Origin: JAOUEA01 sp963797635
Lineage (GTDB): Bacteria > Actinomycetota > UBA4738 > HRBIN12
Length of the DNA stretch: 64,000 nt
Reading direction: 5' to 3'
NCBI GenBank assembly: GCA_963797635.1
Contig: CAWCPZ010000012.1
Location: forward strand, 1 to 64,000
Under the pieces are notes generated by a model. The model was not told the origin of the DNA and ran no database searches. It saw only the letters and a list, made by a program, of their open reading frames with translations. Each line of letters opens with the position of its first letter. Position 1 is the stretch's first letter. The position numbers were made by a program, and so were the translations under genes. Shown piece after piece: positions 45,763 to 55,857 of this stretch.

Positions 45763-46077
45763 TCAGGTCCGCACGCGGTTCCCGGCCACGGCGCGCCAGA
45801 TCAGCACGAGTGCGATGGCGGCCAGGATCGAGGCGATCCAGTCGACGCCGGTGGTCTCGGAGAAGATCTCGCCGGCGGCCCAGCCACCGATCACCGCGCC
45901 GACGATCCCGAGCACGATGGTGAGGACGATGCCCATCGGGTCGCGCCCCGGCACGAGGAACCTCGCCAAGACACCGACGATGGCACCCACCACGATGTAG
46001 CCGATGATCGAGCCGATGTCGAAGTCGTCGCCTTTGTCCCCGACCGCTGCGACCAACGTGGTCATGATTCCCAACAT
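45763..46077 (-). CDS. GlsB/YeaQ/YmgE-family stress-response membrane protein
   Basis: 104 residues from ATG 46077 (GGGAGG upstream; ATG 46098 is a weaker choice). DIGSIIGYIVVGAIVGVLAR, GIVLTIVLGIVGAVIGGWAA and WIASILAAIALVLIWRAV are three helices, with the family's FLVPGRDPMG between helices one and two. Function: small membrane protein induced by stress in other bacteria. Confidence 0.9.
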   Translation of the reverse strand: MLGIMTTLVAAVGDKGDDFDIGSIIGYIVVGAIVGVLARFLVPGRDPMGIVLTIVLGIVGAVIGGWAAGEIFSETTGVDWIASILAAIALVLIWRAVAGNRVRT

Positions 46078-46158
46078 GATTGCCTCCCAGGCTTCCACGA
46101 CGGTCTGTCCGTCGTTCCTCGGAGCCCTACCCCCGGCGAAGGGCAGGGAAACGTCGGG

Positions 46159-47271
46159 TCAGGACGCGACGGCTTCGAGCACGTAGTCCTCGGCGTCGTC
46201 GTTCCACTCCAGGGTGACCAGGCCCTTGGTCTGGGCCGCCTTGACGAACTGCAGGAACCCGCCGTAGCCGAACTTCTTCTCGCTGAAGTCCGGGCGGACC
46301 TTCCGGAGTTGGTCCTTCAGCCCCGACAACACCACGGGACCGCCGCGGGCCTGCAGGTCGGTCACCACCGAGGCCAACAGGTCGAAGGCATCGGTCTCCC
46401 CGCCCTGCGCCGGGAGCGACACCACCGGGTCGCCCTGGGCCGAACCCTCACTCAGCGCGATCACGTTGCGGTCGGCGAGATGCCGCAGGAGCTCGCCGAA
46501 GGCGCGGAACCCGTAGTCGGATTCGGTGAACGTCGGGTCCTTGCGCAGGATCGCCCGCTTCACCGACGAGGCCAGCACCGCACCCCCGCCGGAGGTGCGC
46601 TCGAGCCCGGCCACCGTCTGCGCGACCAGGACCGCGAGCTGGTCGATGTCGCGAGGATGCTCGTCGGTGGCGGCGTCGTGATCGACCTCGGCCTCTGCCT
46701 CGGCCGCCGGCTGCTCCGGGACCGCGGCGGGCTCACGCGTGCTCTCCCGCCGGCGGGAACGACCGCGCGAGCGTCCCGCGCCCGCCGGCACGTCCACGCC
46801 TTCGAGCGTGTCGTAGAACAGGAACTCGTCGCACGCGGGCGGCAGCAGCGCGGAGGTCGACTCCTTGATGCCGACGCCGATCACCCGCTTGTTGAGCTCA
46901 CGCAGCTTGTGGACGAGCGGCGTCAGGTCGCTGTCGCCCGTGCAGATCACGAAGGTGGTGATGTACTCGCGCTCGAACGCCATCTCCAGCGCGTCGACCG
47001 CGAGCTTGATGTCGGCGGCGTTCTTGCGCGAGGTGCGCATCCGCTGCGGGATCTCGATCAGCTCGACGTGGTGACGGGTCAGGGCGCGCCGGTCCTCGTC
47101 GAAGTAGGACCAGTCCGCGTAGGCCTTGCGCGCGATCACGCGCCCGCGTTCGGCGAGGGCGTCCAGCACCGGTCGAAGATCGAACTGCATGCCCCCCAGG
47201 TTGTCGCGGGCGCCGATGGCCAGGTTCTCGTAGTCCAGGAACAGGGCGATCCGTTCTTCGAAGGTATCCAC
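46159..47271 (-). CDS. NYN (LabA/DUF88) nuclease domain with two OST-HTH/LOTUS domains
   Basis: 370 residues. Residues about 1-155 are a PIN-like NYN domain with acidic metal residues in IALFLDYENLAIG, ADIKLAVDALEMA and FVICTGDSDLTPLVHKL. A linker of about 60 residues is first basic (RSRGRSRRR) then acidic. OST-HTH/LOTUS repeats follow at about 215-285 (LASSVKRAILRKDPTFTESD) and 295-368 (VVLSGLKDQLRKVRPDFSEK). The architecture predicts an RNA-guided or RNA-binding endoribonuclease acting on cellular RNA. The family is widespread but poorly characterised. Confidence 0.88.
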   Translation of the reverse strand: MDTFEERIALFLDYENLAIGARDNLGGMQFDLRPVLDALAERGRVIARKAYADWSYFDEDRRALTRHHVELIEIPQRMRTSRKNAADIKLAVDALEMAFEREYITTFVICTGDSDLTPLVHKLRELNKRVIGVGIKESTSALLPPACDEFLFYDTLEGVDVPAGAGRSRGRSRRRESTREPAAVPEQPAAEAEAEVDHDAATDEHPRDIDQLAVLVAQTVAGLERTSGGGAVLASSVKRAILRKDPTFTESDYGFRAFGELLRHLADRNVIALSEGSAQGDPVVSLPAQGGETDAFDLLASVVTDLQARGGPVVLSGLKDQLRKVRPDFSEKKFGYGGFLQFVKAAQTKGLVTLEWNDDAEDYVLEAVAS

Positions 47272-47459
47272 GAGCGCCAGCCTAGTCGGCGCCAGCCGTC
47301 ACCACACCGGATGCGACCGACGGTCATATCGACGATTCGCTCCTGATATGCACTCGGCATGTGGTGCGACCCGTTGCCCCGGACGGCATACCGTTTTGCG
47401 CAGAACCTGGCCGGGTCTCGTCGAGGGGAAGGCTCGGTCGACGAGAAAGGGGTGGGGCC

Positions 47460-48859
47460 ATGCTCCGGAGGATCCGCATCGTCGTACGATGCTCCTGCTG
47501 GTCGGGACGGTCATCGTGAACACCGGCAACGCGGGGGCGCAGCCCCGCAGGCGAAGTCGGACCGTGATGGTCTACATGTCCGGCGACAACAACCTCGAGA
47601 GCTACATCTCGAAGGCTGACCATCGGGACCGAGCTCACCGTGCCGGGGTCGAGCGCCAGCTGCGCAGCGCCCGCAGCCGCGGCCCCGGTTGGGCCGGCGA
47701 GATCAAGCTCGGCACCGAGGACACCTGGGAGCCGACGATCGCAGCGGACCCCAGCGGCCCCTACGTCTACGCGATGTACAACCGGTTCGGCGGACCGAAG
47801 GCCTGCAAGACCTGCCCGCCGATCCCCATGCTGCTGCGGGTTTCCAGCGACAACGGCGTGACCTGGGGGCCGAGACCTATCCCTGCCCCTGCCCGGGCGT
47901 GAAGCAGTTCCAGTACGACCCGGTCGTGAAGGTGGCGAGCAACGGCGTGGTCTACGCCACCTGGATGAACAAGTACGACATGGTCTTCAGCAAGTCCTCG
48001 AACCACGGCGCGACCTGGACCGCACCGATCGAGGTCTCGGGCTCGCCGTGGGGCGACAAGCCTTGGATCGGCGTCAGCCCGAACGGGACCGACGTGTACA
48101 TCGCCTACTCCACGAGCTCGGATGTGTGGATCGCCGCCTCCCACAACGCGGGAGCATCCTTCGCACCCGCCGTGAAGCTGAACAACGACACCGGTCGCTA
48201 CCGCTATCCCAACGGTCTCGAGGTACTCGCCAACGGGACCGCCGTGCTGTCGGCTTCGGACTATCCAGGGAGCAACCAGCAGGCGTCCGGCCCGATCAAC
48301 ATCGAGACCTGGCGAACCACGAACGGTGGCACGTCGTGGACCCGCACGGTGCTGGCACAGGTCTTCACCGGCGTCAACTTCGAGACCTCCTCGACGACCG
48401 CGCTCGCCAGCGACAGCGCCGGGACCCTGGTCGCCATGTACACGGGCGCCACCGCCCTGAACGGCAACGGCCACGTCTGGACGAAACGGTCCACCGACGG
48501 CGGGGTGACCTGGTCGACAGCCGTCGAGCTCGGGAACGGCACCAACAACGCCAGCTTCCCGGCGATCGCGGGAGGCGCGAGCGGCGATCTTCCGGATGCA
48601 TTACGGGGACAACCGCACCGGCGCTTGGAACACCTGGTACCGCAGCTCGACCGACGGCGGCCTGACCTGGAGCGCCGAAACCGACATCTCGGATGCCGAC
48701 ACCGGCGCAACCTACAAGACCGCGGCCGGTTTCCTGTCCGAGTACGGCGACTACGGCGCGATCGATATCACGAACACGGGCAAGACCGTTGCGGTCTGGG
48801 GCGAAGGCATGAGCTTCTCACCCGGGCCCGGCGGGATCTGGTTCAACCGCATGACGTAG
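47460..48859 (+). pseudogene. Secreted sialidase/BNR-repeat-type protein with clostripain-like N-terminus (broken)
   Basis: GAAAGGGG precedes ATG 47460. The signal peptide needs one frame change near 47488 (MLRRIRIVV then MLLLVGTVIVNTGNAGA). Next comes RTVMVYMSGDNNLESYISK, which is the start of peptidase C11 (clostripain). It breaks off after about 20 residues into TIGTELTVPGSSASC and then EDTWEPTIAADPSG. From there it is a BNR/sialidase-type propeller: VFSKSSNHGATWTAPIEV, TKRSTDGGVTWSTAVELG, RSSTDGGLTWSAETDI, with Asp-box motifs. Frame changes occur near 47630, 47865 and 48590. It is either a deletion-fused pseudogene or several sequence errors. Confidence 0.65.
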
Positions 48860-48873
48860 GTGGATCAGAGCGG

Positions 48874-49896
48874 GTGAACGACCGGCTGCGCCGGGCCCGT
48901 CTCGGCGCCCAGCTGCTGCACCAGCCGAGGTACCGAAGCGCCGCCGACGTGGTCCGCCACCTCACCGGCGTGCAGGCGCAGATGCTCCCGGCCGCCGAAC
49001 TCGGCCTGCACGTGCGATCGGAGGGACTCACGCGCGCCCGGATCGATCGCGCGCGCCTGCGCGACCGCTCGATCGTGCGGACCTGGGCGATGCGCGGCAC
49101 CCTCCACCTGATCGCCTCCGACGATCACGGCTGGCTGGTGCCGCTGTTGGCCGAACCCGGGATCGCGAACGCCCGCCGTCGGCTGGCCCAGGAAGGCGTG
49201 AGCCCGTCGCAGGCCGACCGCGCCGTCCCGTCGATCGGGCGGATGCTGGCCGACCACGGCCCCATGACCAGGCGCGAGATCGCCGAACGGCTCGCTCGGC
49301 GGCGGATCCCGGTGCAGGGACAGGCGATCGCCCATCTGGTCTGGATGGCGGCGGCGACCGGTGCGATCGTCTACGGCCCGGACCGCGACGGCGACGCCTG
49401 CTTCGTGGGCACGCGTGACTGGCTCGGCGACCCCCGCCCGCCGCGTGACCGCGACGACGCGTTGCGGGAACTCGCGATCCGCTACCTGCGGGCGCACGGC
49501 CCCGCGGCGCCGCAGGACCTCGCGGCGTGGTCGGGCCTGGGCGCGAGGGACGCCAAGCGGGCGTGGTCCTCGATCGCCGACCGCCTGGTCCCGTTCCCCG
49601 ATGCGCCCGATGCGGCGTGGACGCTCCGGGGCGCGCGCATCGCCGAACCCGGGAACGTCGTGCGGCTCCTGCCGGCGTTCGACGAGTACCTGCTGGGCTG
49701 GCGCGACCGTTCGTTCGCCCTCGCGCCGGAACGGGCCGGCTCGGTCAACCGCGGCGGCGGCATGATCCGCCCGGTGCTGATCGTCGATGGGCGGGTCGAG
49801 GCAACCTGGCGAACCGTCGACCAGCGACCGCAGCTCGAGCCGTTCGAGCCGCTGACACCATCGACCCGGCGGCGGGTCGCCGCCGAGTCGAGCTGA
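48874..49896 (+). CDS. HTH_42 winged-helix protein, AlkZ/YcaQ-like DNA glycosylase candidate
   Basis: 340 residues from GTG. The fold is that of winged-helix domain PF06224 proteins: HLTGVQAQMLPAAELGLHVR, RTWAMRGTLHLIASDDH, GPMTRREIAERLARRRIPVQ, RLLPAFDEYLLGWRDR. The QAQ at residues 34-36 corresponds to the catalytic QxQ motif of AlkZ-type glycosylases, which remove bulky or crosslinked alkylated bases. Not every HTH_42 protein is a glycosylase, so the activity is inferred. Confidence 0.78.
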   Translation: MNDRLRRARLGAQLLHQPRYRSAADVVRHLTGVQAQMLPAAELGLHVRSEGLTRARIDRARLRDRSIVRTWAMRGTLHLIASDDHGWLVPLLAEPGIANARRRLAQEGVSPSQADRAVPSIGRMLADHGPMTRREIAERLARRRIPVQGQAIAHLVWMAAATGAIVYGPDRDGDACFVGTRDWLGDPRPPRDRDDALRELAIRYLRAHGPAAPQDLAAWSGLGARDAKRAWSSIADRLVPFPDAPDAAWTLRGARIAEPGNVVRLLPAFDEYLLGWRDRSFALAPERAGSVNRGGGMIRPVLIVDGRVEATWRTVDQRPQLEPFEPLTPSTRRRVAAESS

Positions 49897-49920
49897 CGTC
49901 GAACGCTTCCTGGCCCGCTC

Positions 49921-51860
49921 CTAGAAGACGAACAGTCCCCGGCTGCGCCAGTTCCGGCCGTCGATGCCGGGACCGCTCACCGTGGTGCGGCTGCCGCCGA
50001 CCGGGAGCCGGTTGGAGAACCCGATCCGGTCGAGGTTGCCGTTCGCGCGGCCGACGTAGATGTTGCCGTCGACCATCGTCATGCCGGCCACCGAGCCCCA
50101 GTCGAACTCCGCCGCGCCGTTGACCGTGAACGTCTGCGCTCCGGTCATGTCCCACGAGGGCGAGAAGTACCGGTAGAACAGGTTCGAGTTGCCCGCGACC
50201 GTGTAGTACAGGCGTCCCTGGTCCAGGAACATCCCCGTCACGTTCGCCAGCGGGAAGTGCGAGTTGTTCAGCCCGTGCAGGTCGATCGTCGACTCGGCGC
50301 CGAGCGTGGATCCGTCGAAGGTGCGCACCCGGAACGTGCCGTCGCTGCGGCCGTAGTAGAGGCGGCCGTTCGTGACGAACGCCCCACGGGTCTGCGCTCC
50401 AGTCGATCGCCGGCGTGTTCAACGACGACGTGGAGCCGAACGATGCATCCGCTGTAGGAACGGTGGTCGAGCGCCGTCACCGAGCCGGCGCTGAACGCCG
50501 AGTTCCAGAGGTCGTCGGGCAGGTGGAACACCGAGGGCGGCGGCACCACGGTGCCACCGGCGACCGGCAGCAGCGCGAGGCGCTCGTGACGCTCGCCGGC
50601 GATGCAGCAACTGTCGCTGCCCCACCACACGCCATCGGCCGTGGAGTACAGCTTGAAGACGCCTTCGCGTCGCGGCTCGCGCGTCGCGGTCCAGTTGAGC
50701 GGCAGGCCGTTGAGCGGGTCGAGCGCGGCGGCTCCCACGCGGGGCACCGAGCCGGGGCCGGCGCTGTCGCCCGCGAACGGGTTGTTCATCCAGCGCATGT
50801 GACCGCCGACGTAGATCGCGTGTCCGGTCGAGAGCACCGACCACGTGGTGTCGCCGCCGGGGTAGTCCACCCAGTTGGGCTGCAGCGCGTTCCCGGTGGC
50901 GTTCATCTCCCAGCGCATGATCGTGTCGCACGACGTACCCGAGGTGGCGCCGCCGAAGAACGCGCCGGTGGTGACGACCACGAAGTAGGTTCCGCTCGGG
51001 TCGATGTCCACGTCGCGCATGTACGAGTCGAACGTCGAGGAACAGGTGCTCTTGTAGCGATCGGTCTCCCAGTTCGCGACGGTGGCGGGGTTGGACCCGA
51101 CGTTCAGCTTCACGATCTGGTGACGGTCGAGGCCGTTGACGGTGGCGAAGTTCCCGATCGCCACGATCGTGTCGCCGTCGGGCGAGATGTCCATCCGCTG
51201 GATGCGGCGCTGGGTGCCGCTGTGCGTGCCCGCGAAGGTGAGGTTCACCGAAGGGTCGAGCGCACCGGTCGAGGTGTCGAGCGCCGCGAGGTTCGTGCGG
51301 GTCTGGCCGTTGACCTTCGTGAACTGTCCGCCGATGAACAGCCGGTTGCCGTCGATCGACATGTCCATCACGCGCGAGCCGGTGTTGACGTTGGCGTTCC
51401 AGCCCGCGACGAGCTGGCCGTTCGACGTGCTGATCTTGGCGATCCGCTTGGCCGACTGGCCGTTGACCGTCGTGAAGTACCCACCGACGAAGACCGACAG
51501 ACCGTCGGGCGCCGGCTGGATCGATTCCACCTTGCCGTTCAACTGCGGCACGAAGCTGCCGCTGATCGCGCCGCTGGCGACGTCGAACGCGAAGATGTGG
51601 TTGCGGGTGATCGTGGGTCCGGAGGACTCGCTCACCTGCGTGAAGCTCCCGCCGACGTACATGGTCCCGCCGATCTGGGCGAAGGCCTTGACGCCGTCCT
51701 GGCGCCCACCGTCCAGGATCCGAGGGGTCCCGTTGGCCGGGTTGGACACCAGCAGCCGGTCATGGAAGACCGACGGATCGGCCGCAGCCGATTGCACGAA
51801 GGTCATCACCATCACGGCGGACACGACGGATACAGCGAAGGAACGGGGGGTACGCTTCAT
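49921..51860 (-). CDS. Secreted propeller-type repeat protein, paralogue 1 (two frameshifts)
   Basis: About 645 residues. Signal peptide FAVSVVSAVMVMTFVQSAAA. The mature N-terminal ~400 residues repeat GGxFTxVNG-like blades (MYVGGSFTQVSES, VFVGGYFTTVNGQSAK, LFIGGQFTKVNGQTR), a delta-60/kelch-like propeller. The C-terminal ~180 residues (STIDLHGLNNSHFPLANVTG, RLYYTVAGNSNLFYRYF) are shared with the genes at 55858 and 63234. Frame changes lie near 50440 and 50405. ATG 51860 has GAGGAG upstream. Function unknown; extracellular. Confidence 0.78.
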
Positions 51861-51944
51861 CGAGACACTCCTCTTTCGTACAACGGCGACAGCACACTGT
51901 ACCCCAGATGGCCTAGGTTGGTCGTCCCGACGGTCGGGAGGGTC

Positions 51945-53291
51945 ACCAGCGGCGTCGATCTCGACCCCTTCGGAGGGGCCCGGCAGGACCATCGTGACCA
52001 GCCCCCCGGCCGCGGCGGCGTCGATCTCGACCACGCCCCCGTGGCCCCGAACGATGGCATCCACGATGGCCAGGCCGAGCCCCGTCCCGGAGGAGCCGTC
52101 CACGCGTTCGGCGCCGAATCCACGGCCGGAATCCCGTACCTCGATCGAGACCGACGCGCCCGCGCGCCTGGCCTCGAGATCGATGCGTCCTCCCGCCGGC
52201 GTGTGCTGGAGCGCGTTCACCACCAGGTTCGAGACCGCCTGGCGGAGGCGGATCGGATCGGCGGACAGGTGCAGCCCTGGTTCGACCTGCACATGGATCT
52301 CCACCCCGGCGGAGCGTGCCTCGGCGGTGAAGCCCGTGCCCAGTCGCTCCAACAGCTCGTCGACGTGGATGGGTTCCTTGCGGACCGGCAGCTGTCCGTC
52401 ACGCTCGCGCGAGAGCACCAGGAGGTCCTCGGCGAGCCGCACCAAGGTCTCGACCTCCTGCGACGAGGCTCGGAGCGCGGCCTCCATCTCCTCGGGCGTG
52501 CGCGGGCGGGCGAGCGCGAGGTCGAGTTCGGCCTTCAGGACGGTGAGCGGCGTCCGCAGCTCGTGACTCGCCCGATCCAGGAAGTCACGCTCGGTCTGCA
52601 TCGATGTCTGCAGACGCTCGAGCATCGTGTTGAGCGTCTCGGCCAGCGTTGCGGAGCTCATCGCGCGGCGCGGGCACGGAGAGGCGCCGTTCCGGTTCGG
52701 AGACCGAGATGGCGTCGGCCTCGCGACGCATGCGCTCGACCGGACGCAGGGCCGCGCCCGCCAACGCCCACCCCAGGGCGGTCGACAGCGCCAAGGCCGC
52801 CGCACCGCCGATCAGCAGCTGCACCGCCAGCCGCGTGAGGGCCTCGTTGCGATCGTCGAGCGTGCGAGCGACAACCACGAAGGACCCGTCCTGGGACGCG
52901 GCACGGCCAATACGCGAACGGGCAGGGCCACGCTCGGGGCCCACGTTTCGGAGAACGCCTTCCCCGTGAACGGCGTCCAGCGCGCCGGGTGTCAGGAACG
53001 GGTCGGATCGCGAGCGGCGAGGCGAAGGCGACGACCTCGCCGGACAGCATCGACGACCTGCGCGAGCGCGTCGTCGGCTTCGACGATCGCGCCGTCCGAC
53101 GACAAGGGTTCGCCTCGATCGGCGGCCGTCGCCACGAACTGCGCCTGGGAGAGCAAGCCCTCATCGATCGATTCCGTGAGATCGGCTCGCAGCCGGGCGT
53201 GGACGAACACGCCGAGTGCGATCAGCACCAGGGCCATGCCGGCCGCGAACCCGAGGGTGAGCCGCCATCGCAGCGGGAGGCTAACCGCCAC
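51945..53291 (-). CDS. Sensor histidine kinase with HAMP domain (several frameshifts)
   Basis: About 440 residues. TM1 LTLGFAAGMALVLIALGVFV, an extracytoplasmic region starting LRADLTESIDEGLLSQ, TM2 LLIGGAAALALSTALGWALA, then HAMP (RPVERMRREADAISV). HisKA carries RASHELRTPLTVLKAELDLA. HATPase_c has NLVVNALQHTP (N box), VRDSGRGFGAER (G1) and SGTGLGLAIVDAI (G2). Frame changes near 53040, 52975 and 52655. The 3' end is approximate: without a base error the frame would run into the next gene. GTG 53291 follows AGGAGGGAGAG at the end of the response regulator. Confidence 0.8.
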
Positions 53292-53971
53292 GGGGGCTCT
53301 CCCTCCTCGGCCAGCCGGTAGCCGGCTCCGCGAACGGTCCGGAGGCTCGTGCGACCGAACGGTCGATCGATCTTCTCCCGGAGGTAGCGGACGTAGACGT
53401 CCACGACGTTCGATCCACCGTCGTAGGCGAAGTCCCACGCGTGATCCAGCAGCCACGAGCGACTCAGCACCTCGTTCGGATGCCGCATGAACAGCTCCAG
53501 GAGCGCGAACTCCTTGGTCGTCAGGTCGATCGGCTCGCCGGCCCGGGCGACGTCATGCGTCGAGGGATCCAGGGTGAGCTCGCCGACCTGGATCACGGCC
53601 GGGCGTTCGACGGCGCCCCGGCGGACCAGGGCGCGGATCCGCGCGAGGAGCTCGACGAAGTCGAACGGCTTCGTGAGGTAGTCGTCGGCACCGGCGTCCA
53701 GCCCGGTGACCCGATCGGCGATCGCGTCCTTGGCGGTGAGCATCAGCACCGGGCTCCACCGGTCGGCCTCCCGCATCCGCCGGCACACCTCGAACCCGTC
53801 GATGTCGGGCAGGAGCACGTCGAGGACCACCGCGTCGTAGGGGTTCTCCGACGCGAGCCACAGGCCGTCTTCCCCGGTCTCGGCCAGGTCGACCGCATAG
53901 CCGTGCTCCTGCAGCCCGCGCCGGATCAGCTCCCCCATCCGAGCCGTGTCCTCGACGACCAGCACCCGCAT
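53222..53971 (-). CDS. OmpR-family response regulator
   Basis: About 230-250 residues. Receiver: VLVVEDTARMGELIRRGLQE, phospho-acceptor Asp51 in AVVLDVLLPDIDGFEVC, Thr in MLTAKDA, Lys in YLTKPFDFVELLARI. Winged helix: DLTTKEFALLELFMRHPNEV, NVVDVYVRYLREKIDRPFG, RTVRGAGYRLAEEGE. GGAGG supports ATG 53971. A base error near the end probably hides the stop TAG at 53281-53283; as read it overlaps the kinase by 70 bp. It partners with the kinase downstream and the two exported proteins upstream. Confidence 0.9.
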   Translation of the reverse strand: MRVLVVEDTARMGELIRRGLQEHGYAVDLAETGEDGLWLASENPYDAVVLDVLLPDIDGFEVCRRMREADRWSPVLMLTAKDAIADRVTGLDAGADDYLTKPFDFVELLARIRALVRRGAVERPAVIQVGELTLDPSTHDVARAGEPIDLTTKEFALLELFMRHPNEVLSRSWLLDHAWDFAYDGGSNVVDVYVRYLREKIDRPFGRTSLRTVRGAGYRLAEEGEPPWRLASRCDGGSPSGSRPAWPWC

Positions 53972-54021
53972 GCGAACCTCCGCAGGGTCATCGTATGCCG
54001 CAGCGGGATCCGGTCGATACC

Positions 54022-54770
54022 TCAGCCGGTGGTGACGCTCACCAGTGCCGCGATCTCCTTGCCGCCGGACAGCGTGCGTTCGTAGACGATGCCGAGGCCG
54101 GGCGCGTACACCTTCAGGGTGACGACGTTCGGCTCGAGGCGCGTCCACTCCAAGGACCGGATCACGTCGTGCACGGTGCCGTAGGGAACCGTGAACGATC
54201 CGCCCATACGCACGATCCAGGCCTGGTCCTCGGCCTGACCGGCGTAGAACTCCTGCCGGTAGGCGTCGTCCACCTGCGGATCGGCGAGCATGATGATGCC
54301 GGGCACGGCGCCGTCGACGCCGGCCTCCCACGAACCCTCCGTGCTGATCACGTGGCCGTTCGCGTCGAACTCCTTGGTGTCCTCGCCCAGGTACCAGACG
54401 TTGCCGTCGTCGTCGGCGGCGTACCAGTCGAAGGTCTCCTCGAGCGGACGTCCGTGGTGCAGGGAGACGTCGTGGATCACGGTGGCCGTCACGCCCAGGA
54501 TCTGCTTGGTCCGGTCGGTCACCGTGGCAGCGCTCGGTCTGGGTCAGACCGTCCTTGACGCCCCGCAGGACCGAACGCGTGCCGGGTACGAGCGGGAAGT
54601 ACGGGATTGTCGACGGGCGACCCGAAGTTCGCCGGATCGAAGGTCGGCTCGTTGCCACCTCCATATCCCTTCGGTGCACGAACCGACGCTCCGGACACGA
54701 GCACCGGCACCGCCATCGCGATCACCGCAGCCAACGCGACGACCATCATCACGAGCGTGTTGCGCTTCAT
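54022..54770 (-). CDS. Secreted protein of unknown function in two-component operon (two frameshifts)
   Basis: About 249 residues corrected. Signal peptide MKRNTLVMMVVALAAVIAMA, cleavage near VSGAS. Mature: PVDNPYFPLVPGTRSVLRGV, then RTKQILGVTATVIHDVSLHH, ETFDWYAADDDGNVWYLGED, EGSWEAGVDGAVPGIIMLAD. This pattern is a recurrent secreted family in actinomycetes, often beside two-component genes. Frame changes near 54608 and 54535. AGGAG precedes ATG 54770. It may bind or modify a signal for the kinase (inference). Confidence 0.75.
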
Positions 54771-54800
54771 CTCGGGTCTCCTTCCGAGCGAGGGAGTGGC

Positions 54801-55130
54801 TCAGCTGTCGCCCTGCCCGCCGGCTCCGTCCTCGTCCGGCTGGGCATCGGTCACGTGGAACCGTTCGTCCAGGTTGACCTCGACGACCCGGCCGTCATCC
54901 AGCCGGATCTCCACGCTGTAGGCGGCTCCGTCGTCCCCGACCTCGCTGTCGATCACGACCCCGCCGCCCGCGTGCTCCAAGGCGGCCTTCGTCGCTTGCT
55001 CCAGATCGGGACCGGTGAGGGGACGATCGTGGTCGCCGTCGCCTCCCGCTGCGATCGCGAGGCCGGCTCCCCCGGCCACCATCCCGATGACGAGGGCGCC
55101 GCCGAGGATGCGCTTGCCCTTCGTGTCCAT
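54801..55130 (-). CDS. PepSY-domain secreted protein
   Basis: 109 residues. Signal peptide RILGGALVIGMVAGGAGLA; mature PepSY fold with DLEQATKAALEHAGGGVVID, GAAYSVEIRLDDGRVVEVNL and DERFHVTDAQPDEDG. A perfect AAGGAGGT ribosome site lies just before the ATG. It is the first gene of the PepSY, secreted protein, response regulator, kinase operon. PepSY modules often inhibit or sense near the membrane. Confidence 0.85.
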   Translation of the reverse strand: MDTKGKRILGGALVIGMVAGGAGLAIAAGGDGDHDRPLTGPDLEQATKAALEHAGGGVVIDSEVGDDGAAYSVEIRLDDGRVVEVNLDERFHVTDAQPDEDGAGGQGDS

Positions 55131-55213
55131 GCGGACCTCCTTCCGTTCCGGGTCGGTGCCCGCACGGTAGGGAGGTGGAGATGAAGGGAGGGTGAGAAGG
55201 GCCGAGCGAGCGC

Positions 55214-55699
55214 CTAGGAGGTGGAGCCCAGCGCTTCGGCGACCTTCGCCATCATCGCCCGCTCACCGTCGCTCACGCGCTCGGCGTGGAAGCCCATGAA
55301 CCCGCCTTCCTTGGCGGCGTCGGCGGCGGCCTGGGCCACCGTGGTCATCCAGACGCGGAACGCCGCGGCCTCGTCCGGCGTGGCCTTGGCGGTGACGATC
55401 TCGTTGGCGGCCTTCAGCTCGTCCAGGATCTGGTTCGCCGCCAGCGAGGAGTGTTCGATCTTGAAGTCCCCGACGGGGTTCTCCTTCTTCTGGGCCATCG
55501 CCATGATGTCCTGGGACAGCGCGGTCAGGAGCTCCTCATCCGACGGCGGCGACGAGGCCGCCTTGAGCGTCGCCATCGTCTCGTGCGTGATCTCGATGGG
55601 TCCGCCCGGGTCGGCGATCGAGATCGCCATGCCCGCGATCATCGGCGAACGTCGCAGGCGTGCCCACTCGTCCTCGGTGTAGTCGGCCTTCGACGTCAT
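55214..55699 (-). CDS. Conserved hypothetical protein
   Basis: 161 residues, mostly helical: EDEWARLRRSPMIAGMAISI, then ELLTALSQDIMAMAQKKE and FRVWMTTVAQAAADAAKEGG. GGAGG upstream of the ATG. Similar proteins of this length exist in actinomycetes and cyanobacteria; no function known to me. Confidence 0.8.
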   Translation of the reverse strand: MTSKADYTEDEWARLRRSPMIAGMAISIADPGGPIEITHETMATLKAASSPPSDEELLTALSQDIMAMAQKKENPVGDFKIEHSSLAANQILDELKAANEIVTAKATPDEAAAFRVWMTTVAQAAADAAKEGGFMGFHAERVSDGERAMMAKVAEALGSTS

Positions 55700-55857
55700 G
55701 GCGTCCTCCTCGGGTCGGGGGTTCGAGCGGAGCCTACCGGGTGCCGGCGCGTCACGGAGCCGCCGAAGGACCTAGGGAGGGACCGAAGGGCCGATGCGCA
55801 GGGTGCGTGAGGTCGCCTACGATGCAGCGACACCCTCCGTGAAAAGGACCCACGACC

